Origin: a bacterium
GTDB taxonomy: Bacteria; JAHJDO01
DNA: 12,233 bases
NCBI GenBank assembly: GCA_030652805.1
Contig: JAUSPT010000050.1
Coordinates: 1 to 12,233 of the forward strand
Reading direction: 5' to 3'
Shown here: piece after piece, positions 9,122 through 12,233 of the stretch
Numbering within the stretch: the stretch's first letter is position 1
How the letters are laid out: each line of letters begins with the position of its first letter
Made by a program: the position numbers and the translations under genes
The notes under the pieces: model-generated
What the model saw: only the letters and a program-made list of their open reading frames with translations
The model's database searches: none
What the model was told of the DNA's origin: nothing

Positions 9122-10015
9122 TTATCCCAGTCTTGCTCTTTTAGAAAGATATGAACACAGCGCTGCGTCCAGAGGCACAGATGTATCCGCCCTTACATAG
9201 TCTATCATCCCTTCAGAACAATCGCGCTTATACTTATGTGTAAAGCTGTCAATCTCTGCCCAATATTGCTCGCGGATAAGTTTAGGATTCACGGAAAGAG
9301 TTTTTTTTGTTTCTATATCTTGAAAAACAGCAGGCTTCTCATAAGGGAATGTTGTCTCATATTTATCAAGAACATGAAAGACAATGACCTCGTGTTTTTT
9401 ATGCCTGAAATGCTTTAGCCCTTTTATTACTGATTCTGCATCATCAAGCAGATCTGATATCAAAATTATTAACCCTCTTCTCTTTATTGTTTCAGCCAGA
9501 TCATGGCAGGTTTTGCTAATATTAGTTTTTTGTCCTGATGAGGTTCTATCAAGTGTTTGCAGGATATTTTTTAAGTGACCTCTACTGCATTTAGGTGGTA
9601 TATAATCTTTTATTTTTTCATCAAACACCACAAGACCTACAGAATCTCTTTGCTTAATCATCAGATAAGCAAGGGATGCAGCAAGAAAACAGCCATATTC
9701 ATACTTTGAAACATGTCCTGACTTGAAGAACATGGAATTACTTGCATCCAGAAGAATATAAGCTTTAAGATTTGTTTCCTCCTCATATCTCTTTATATAT
9801 AATTTATCTGTTTTTCCATATACTTTCCAGTCTACATGTTTTAGGTCATCTCCCAGGGAATATTCCTTATGTTCAGAGAATTCTACGCTGAATCCCTGAT
9901 ATGGACTTTTATGCAGGCCGGATATAAATCCTTCAACAACTAATTTTGCAACAAGGTTCAGGTTGGATATCTTTGCAATTACCTTTGGATCGAGAAACCT
10001 ACGATAGCTTTGCAT
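9122..10015 (-). CDS. DUF58 domain protein (VWA-like fold)
   Basis: This is a soluble 297-residue protein with no signal peptide or membrane segment. The DUF58 signature is clear: EYSLGDDLKHVDWKVYGKTD begins at residue 51 and continues into a KRYEEE block ending at 80. It is followed by a VWA-like core with the MIDAS-type motif DASNS at 90-94, T164 in the second loop and SDLLDD near 187-192. DUF58 proteins are almost always encoded beside MoxR ATPases and are thought to be their cytoplasmic partner or adaptor. Here the gene overlaps moxR by 17 nt and abuts the BatA-type gene. A short AAGG lies a few nt before the ATG. The biochemical role in this operon is inferred from context. Confidence 0.92.
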   Translation of the reverse strand: MQSYRRFLDPKVIAKISNLNLVAKLVVEGFISGLHKSPYQGFSVEFSEHKEYSLGDDLKHVDWKVYGKTDKLYIKRYEEETNLKAYILLDASNSMFFKSGHVSKYEYGCFLAASLAYLMIKQRDSVGLVVFDEKIKDYIPPKCSRGHLKNILQTLDRTSSGQKTNISKTCHDLAETIKRRGLIILISDLLDDAESVIKGLKHFRHKKHEVIVFHVLDKYETTFPYEKPAVFQDIETKKTLSVNPKLIREQYWAEIDSFTHKYKRDCSEGMIDYVRADTSVPLDAALCSYLSKRARLG

Positions 10016-11033
10016 AATCCTTTTCTGTTGGTTCTGTAATTGTATTGAGCAGCTTCTCTATAATCTTCTCTGAGTCTATTCCTTCAGCTTCTGCATTAAA
10101 ATTAATAATAATTCTATGTCTGAGCACAGGAGGAGCAACACTTCTCACATCCTCACAAGATACATTATAGTCACCTCGTGTTATTGCTCTTGCTTTTGCG
10201 CCGAGTATTAGATACTGAGCAGCTCTTGGCCCTGCCCCCCAGCTGACCCAGTCTTTTATGAATTCAGGAGCAGAAGCATCCTTTGGCCTGGATGCTCTTA
10301 CAATGTTTGTCGCATATATGACTACATGGTCAGAAACAGGAATGCGCCTTGTGATTCTCTGAAGTGCGAGTATCTTTTCCCCATTCAATACAGGGCTGAG
10401 TTCAGTATTGGTTTCGTATGTAGTAGATTTGACTATTTCCTGCTCTTCAGTTTTGGAAGGATAGTCTATGTTAATATTAAACATAAATCTATCCAGCTGC
10501 GCCTCAGGCAAAGGGTATGTGCCCTCCTGCTCTATAGGATTCTGTGTCGCTAAAATAAAAAACGGAAGCTCCAGAGGATAGGTTATACCTCCTGCAGTTA
10601 CTTCATATTCCTGCATTGCTTCAAGCAAGGCAGCCTGTGTTTTTGGTGGTGTCCTGTTTATCTCATCAGCCAGCACTATATTTGCAAAGATCGGACCTTC
10701 TATAAATTTGAAACTTCTCTTGTGCGTTTGAGAATCCTCCTCCATGATATCCGTGCCTGTAATATCTGAGGGCATAAGGTCAGGAGTAAACTGAATTCTT
10801 TTAAACTTTAAATCCATGACCTGCGCAATTGTATTTACCATCAGTGTTTTTGCCAGTCCGGGCACGCCGACAACAAGGCAATGACCTCTGGAAAACATAG
10901 CAATCAAAATTTCATCTACTATCTGCTGCTGACCAATAATCACCTTGCGAATTTCTTTTAAGATTTTCTCTCTGGCATCCTTAAATTCTTCAATTGCCCC
11001 TAAATCCGCTTCAACAATCTTACTGTCGTCCAT
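9999..11033 (-). CDS. MoxR-family AAA+ ATPase
   Basis: This 344-residue cytoplasmic AAA+ ATPase leads the four-gene operon. Walker A is GVPGLAKT at 56-63, the Walker B segment is NIVLADE at 118-124, and the MoxR-typical NRTPPKTQAALLEAMQE follows. Sensor 1 falls at N165 (ATQNP), the arginine finger is probably R182 (LDRF), and the C-terminal lid includes WGAGPRAAQYL around 265-274. MoxR ATPases act as chaperone-like remodellers of VWA-containing partners, and three VWA-fold genes follow here. The start is well supported: AAGGAGGA on the minus strand at 11048-11041 lies 7 nt before the ATG, the strongest ribosome-binding site in the window. Length and motifs are normal. Confidence 0.96.
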   Translation of the reverse strand: MDDSKIVEADLGAIEEFKDAREKILKEIRKVIIGQQQIVDEILIAMFSRGHCLVVGVPGLAKTLMVNTIAQVMDLKFKRIQFTPDLMPSDITGTDIMEEDSQTHKRSFKFIEGPIFANIVLADEINRTPPKTQAALLEAMQEYEVTAGGITYPLELPFFILATQNPIEQEGTYPLPEAQLDRFMFNINIDYPSKTEEQEIVKSTTYETNTELSPVLNGEKILALQRITRRIPVSDHVVIYATNIVRASRPKDASAPEFIKDWVSWGAGPRAAQYLILGAKARAITRGDYNVSCEDVRSVAPPVLRHRIIINFNAEAEGIDSEKIIEKLLNTITEPTEKDYAKLS

Positions 11034-11080
11034 TTCAACATCCTCCTTAAATTACTTCGCATAACCTTTGTTAGAAACTC

Positions 11081-11109
11081 ATTATAAATCACAACTACAA
11101 AACAATCCA
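11081..11109 (-). promoter_or_regulatory. Candidate promoter for the moxR operon
   Basis: Read on the minus strand there is a perfect TATAAT at 11086-11081. At 17 nt upstream lies TGGATT (11109-11104), a weak -35. Transcription would start near 11075, leaving a leader of about 40 nt before the strong Shine-Dalgarno and ATG at 11033. The -10 is convincing and the -35 is not. Confidence 0.45.
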
Positions 11110-11144
11110 TTCGTTTTTTTGATGAAATTCTCCGCCCTTTTTTC

Positions 11145-11173
11145 TTTATGGTTTTGGGATGGGGGAGTATAAT
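11145..11173 (+). promoter_or_regulatory. Candidate upstream promoter for the ClpP-like gene
   Basis: A perfect TATAAT at 11168-11173 lies 17 nt after TTTATG (11145-11150). The -35 is poor, and the leader to the preferred start would be about 90 nt. It points away from the moxR promoter. Confidence 0.35.
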
Positions 11174-11191
11174 GCTTTTTGTCTATTTTTA

Positions 11192-11220
11192 TTGAGGTTT
11201 TAAGCAATTTAAGCTATGGT
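11192..11220 (+). promoter_or_regulatory. Second candidate promoter for the ClpP-like gene
   Basis: TTGAGG at 11192-11197 and TATGGT at 11215-11220 are separated by 17 nt, each matching four of six consensus bases. A start near 11227 would leave about 45 nt before the ATG at 11273. It may be an alternative to, or act with, the TATAAT box at 11168-11173. Confidence 0.35.
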
Positions 11221-11272
11221 AACACTAAAGTAGAAGTGACTTAAATAATTAATGTTAGGGGGAACAAAGAAT

Positions 11273-11839
11273 ATGAAATACAATGCAGACACATTTTTTA
11301 TCACCTTTGTTGATTCAATAAATGAAGAGAAAGTAAAAACCCTAATTGCCATTATTGCGGATGTCATCCATAAAAATAAACCATCGCAAATATACATTTT
11401 ATTTTCCTCCGGTGGCGGGGGAATAAATGCTGGGATCACTCTTTACAACTTCCTTCGTGCTCTCCCTACTGAAGTTGTGTTCCACAACATAGGTTCCGTA
11501 GATTCCATAGCGACGTGTATTTTCCTCGCTGGTAATAAGCGATACGCCAGCAGTAATTCCAATTTCTTGTTTCACGGTGTCACATGGACATTCGGTCAAG
11601 GGGCTGCCCTCAATCGAAAGCAACTCCATGAATGCATCAGTACAATTCAACAAAACGAGAATGATTATGCTAATATCATCACCAGTCGTACTTCCATAAG
11701 CAAGAAGGAGATATTTTCTCTACTCGACCAAGGAGAATCTAAAGGACTTGAGTTTGCTCTCGAAAAGGGAATTATTCATGAGGTTTGCGAGGTGTCTATT
11801 CCCACTGGCTATAATCATATCGCATGTAACCTCAAGTGA
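11273..11839 (+). CDS. ClpP-fold serine protease-like protein, stand-alone
   Basis: This 188-residue protein is of the ClpP/crotonase fold. In numbering from ATG 11273: an oxyanion-type glycine run SSGGGG at 45-50, then NFLRALP at 59-65, a nucleophile candidate S78 in GSVDSIA, H101 in FLFHG, and an acidic candidate D152 in SLLDQG. The S-to-H and H-to-D spacings (23 and 51) are close to those of E. coli ClpP (25 and 49). It lacks the N-terminal axial-loop segment of housekeeping ClpP, and no ClpX/ClpA-type ATPase is nearby. ATG 11273 is preferred over ATG 11252 because AGGGGG at 11257-11262 sits 10 nt before it and nothing suitable precedes 11252. All four arginine codons are CGN, whereas uvrA makes frequent use of AGA/AGG, a mild hint of separate origin. 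The ATP-independent role and substrate are unknown. Confidence 0.78.
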   Translation: MKYNADTFFITFVDSINEEKVKTLIAIIADVIHKNKPSQIYILFSSGGGGINAGITLYNFLRALPTEVVFHNIGSVDSIATCIFLAGNKRYASSNSNFLFHGVTWTFGQGAALNRKQLHECISTIQQNENDYANIITSRTSISKKEIFSLLDQGESKGLEFALEKGIIHEVCEVSIPTGYNHIACNLK

Positions 11840-11843
11840 TGTT

Positions 11844-11856
11844 CCAATAGTATTGG
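11844..11856. repeat. 13-bp perfect palindrome after the ClpP-like gene
   Basis: CCAATA-G-TATTGG lies a few bases after the TGA of the ClpP-like gene. It is too tight for a strong hairpin and has no T-run, so it is more plausible as a protein-binding site than as a terminator. No other function is visible. Confidence 0.3.
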
Positions 11857-11955
11857 GGGTAGTGGAAGATTTGTGCATTTTGGGGCGGTATAGGATTTTA
11901 TTCATAAAGTAAAGGGATACAGAAACCTTTAAAAACAATGTCAAACCTTAACCAC

Positions 11956-11977
11956 CCGAATTCCCCAATCAATTCGG
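11956..11977. repeat. Inverted repeat, 7-bp stem
   Basis: CCGAATT (11956-11962) and AATTCGG (11971-11977) flank an 8-nt loop. It is the first of a run of palindromes in the otherwise gene-free stretch 11840-12130. No T-run follows, so it does not look like an intrinsic terminator. Confidence 0.5.
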
Positions 11978-11989
11978 AGAATGACAAAC

Positions 11990-12015
11990 GGGCAGCTGCA
12001 AGGGCTGCCCCTACA
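11990..12015. repeat. Inverted repeat GGGCAGC/GCTGCCC followed by CTACA (REP-like)
   Basis: GGGCAGC at 11990-11996 pairs with GCTGCCC at 12004-12010 across a 7-nt loop, then CTACA follows. From memory, palindromes of the form GGGC...GCCCCTACA with a variable stem are scattered in intergenic DNA of many uncultured and environmental bacteria. That identification was not tested here. It is GC-richer than its surroundings. Confidence 0.55.
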
Positions 12016-12017
12016 AT

Positions 12018-12060
12018 AACCGCCAGCTAAAGCAGGCGGTTGTGGGGGAGGGGACAACCG
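12018..12060. repeat. Two overlapping, mutually exclusive hairpins
   Basis: AACCGCC (12018-12024) can pair with GGCGGTT (12035-12041). Alternatively CGGTTGT (12037-12043) can pair with ACAACCG (12054-12060) around the purine loop gggggagggg. Both stems are 7 bp and share 12037-12041, so only one can form at a time. There is no coding gene around them to suggest an attenuator; they may be part of a nested palindromic repeat. Confidence 0.5.
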
Positions 12061-12095
12061 ATTGCTTCGGGATTTTATGGTTCAAAAAGTATTTC

Positions 12096-12143
12096 TGTTA
12101 GATAAAATTTAAAAGTGCACAGTTTAAAGTTTAAAAGTGCACA
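12096..12143 (-). mobile_element. Putative end of a second insertion sequence with paired direct repeats
   Basis: tttaaaagtgcaca occurs perfectly at 12108-12121 and 12130-12143 (22-bp period). TGTTA at 12096-12100 precedes it, so the element read on the minus strand would finish TAACA. The inner copy contains the stop codon of the transposase tail at 12133-12131. The structure mirrors the left-edge element but with a different repeat sequence. The boundary at 12096 is inferred. Confidence 0.55.
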
Positions 12144-12232
12144 ATATTTAGGTCTTCATTTTTAGCTGTTTGAACACCAACAAGCCTATTGTCATACCAG
12201 CACCTGATTTCAGATATGCCAGTTTTCTCATC
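12131..12232 (-). CDS. Transposase/integrase C-terminus (partial, enters from right edge)
   Basis: On the minus strand a frame enters from the right edge and gives 33 residues including WYDNRLVGVQTAKNEDL, ending in NIVHF and TAA at 12133-12131. The pattern of an aromatic-rich strand, the words LVGVQ and a stop inside an end repeat resembles the C-terminal beta-strand region of IS481-like DDE transposases. The catalytic domain lies beyond the window, so the family is a suggestion. No frame disruption is visible in this piece. Confidence 0.55.
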   Translation of the reverse strand, partial: DEKTGISEIRCWYDNRLVGVQTAKNEDLNIVHF

Positions 12233-12233
12233 A

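Noticed and set aside
4792-11033. The MoxR/DUF58/VWA operon as a new antiviral defence system
   Set aside because: The gene order is the widespread MoxR-DUF58-Bat-type arrangement. There is no nuclease, toxin or nucleotide-signalling domain, and the nearby IS ends alone do not make it a defence island.
11252-11272. Upstream ATG 11252 as the start of the ClpP-like gene
   Set aside because: No Shine-Dalgarno precedes it, whereas AGGGGG at 11257-11262 is well placed for ATG 11273. The added seven residues are not part of the fold.
11956-12143. CRISPR array or tandem spacer structure in the repeat-rich right end
   Set aside because: The repeats are different palindromes and one pair of 14-bp repeats. 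There is no regular repeat-spacer unit and no cas gene.
1-12233. Composite transposon formed by the two edge IS elements carrying the whole block
   Set aside because: The end repeats differ in sequence (ggacatttctaaatgt versus tttaaaagtgcaca), so one transposase would not be expected to act on both ends. The content is chromosomal housekeeping genes.

Overview
This AT-rich bacterial window holds eight intact protein genes, a possible transposase tail at each edge, and a small cluster of palindromes near the right end. UvrA and a MoxR/DUF58/VWA operon show that the host is a bacterium. The loose Shine-Dalgarno use, tightly overlapping genes and IS-type ends resemble genomes of uncultured, environmental bacteria (PVC-like or candidate-phylum lineages). 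The phylum cannot be named from this sequence alone.

Layout, left to right. Positions 1-140 look like the right end of an insertion sequence: an open frame running in from outside the window and stopping inside the first of two 16-bp direct repeats. Positions 201-4799 (+) form a compact three-gene operon with overlapping stops and starts: an AlaT-type alanine aminotransferase, full-length UvrA (excision repair damage sensor), and a small cysteine-rich DUF3109-type protein. Its last codons overlap by 8 bp the last codons of the convergent operon.

Positions 11033-4792 (-) are a four-gene operon in the order moxR-type AAA+ ATPase, DUF58 protein, BatA-type VWA membrane protein, and a second large VWA membrane protein. 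Spacing is -17, 0 and +7 nt. The presumed logic is that MoxR acts as a chaperone-like ATPase on metal-binding VWA-fold partners (DUF58 in the cytoplasm, two membrane-anchored VWA proteins). In known relatives such operons are linked to envelope stress, aerotolerance or maturation of complexes, but the function of this version is not established.

Positions 11034-11272 are a divergent promoter region. Positions 11273-11839 (+) encode a lone ClpP-fold serine protease-like protein with a plausible Ser-His-Asp triad and no ATPase partner in view. The remainder (11840-12233) has no complete gene. It carries several palindromes, including two mutually exclusive hairpins, and then the end of another insertion sequence on the minus strand, whose transposase tail stops inside the inner of two 14-bp direct repeats. 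The two IS ends have the same architecture but different repeat sequences and point inward, so the chromosomal block sits between two oppositely oriented elements.

The points that most deserve a second look are the paired IS ends, the lone ClpP-like gene, the tandem VWA membrane proteins with degenerate amidotransferase-like domains, and the palindrome cluster. I see no CRISPR array, tRNA, rRNA or clear phage module.
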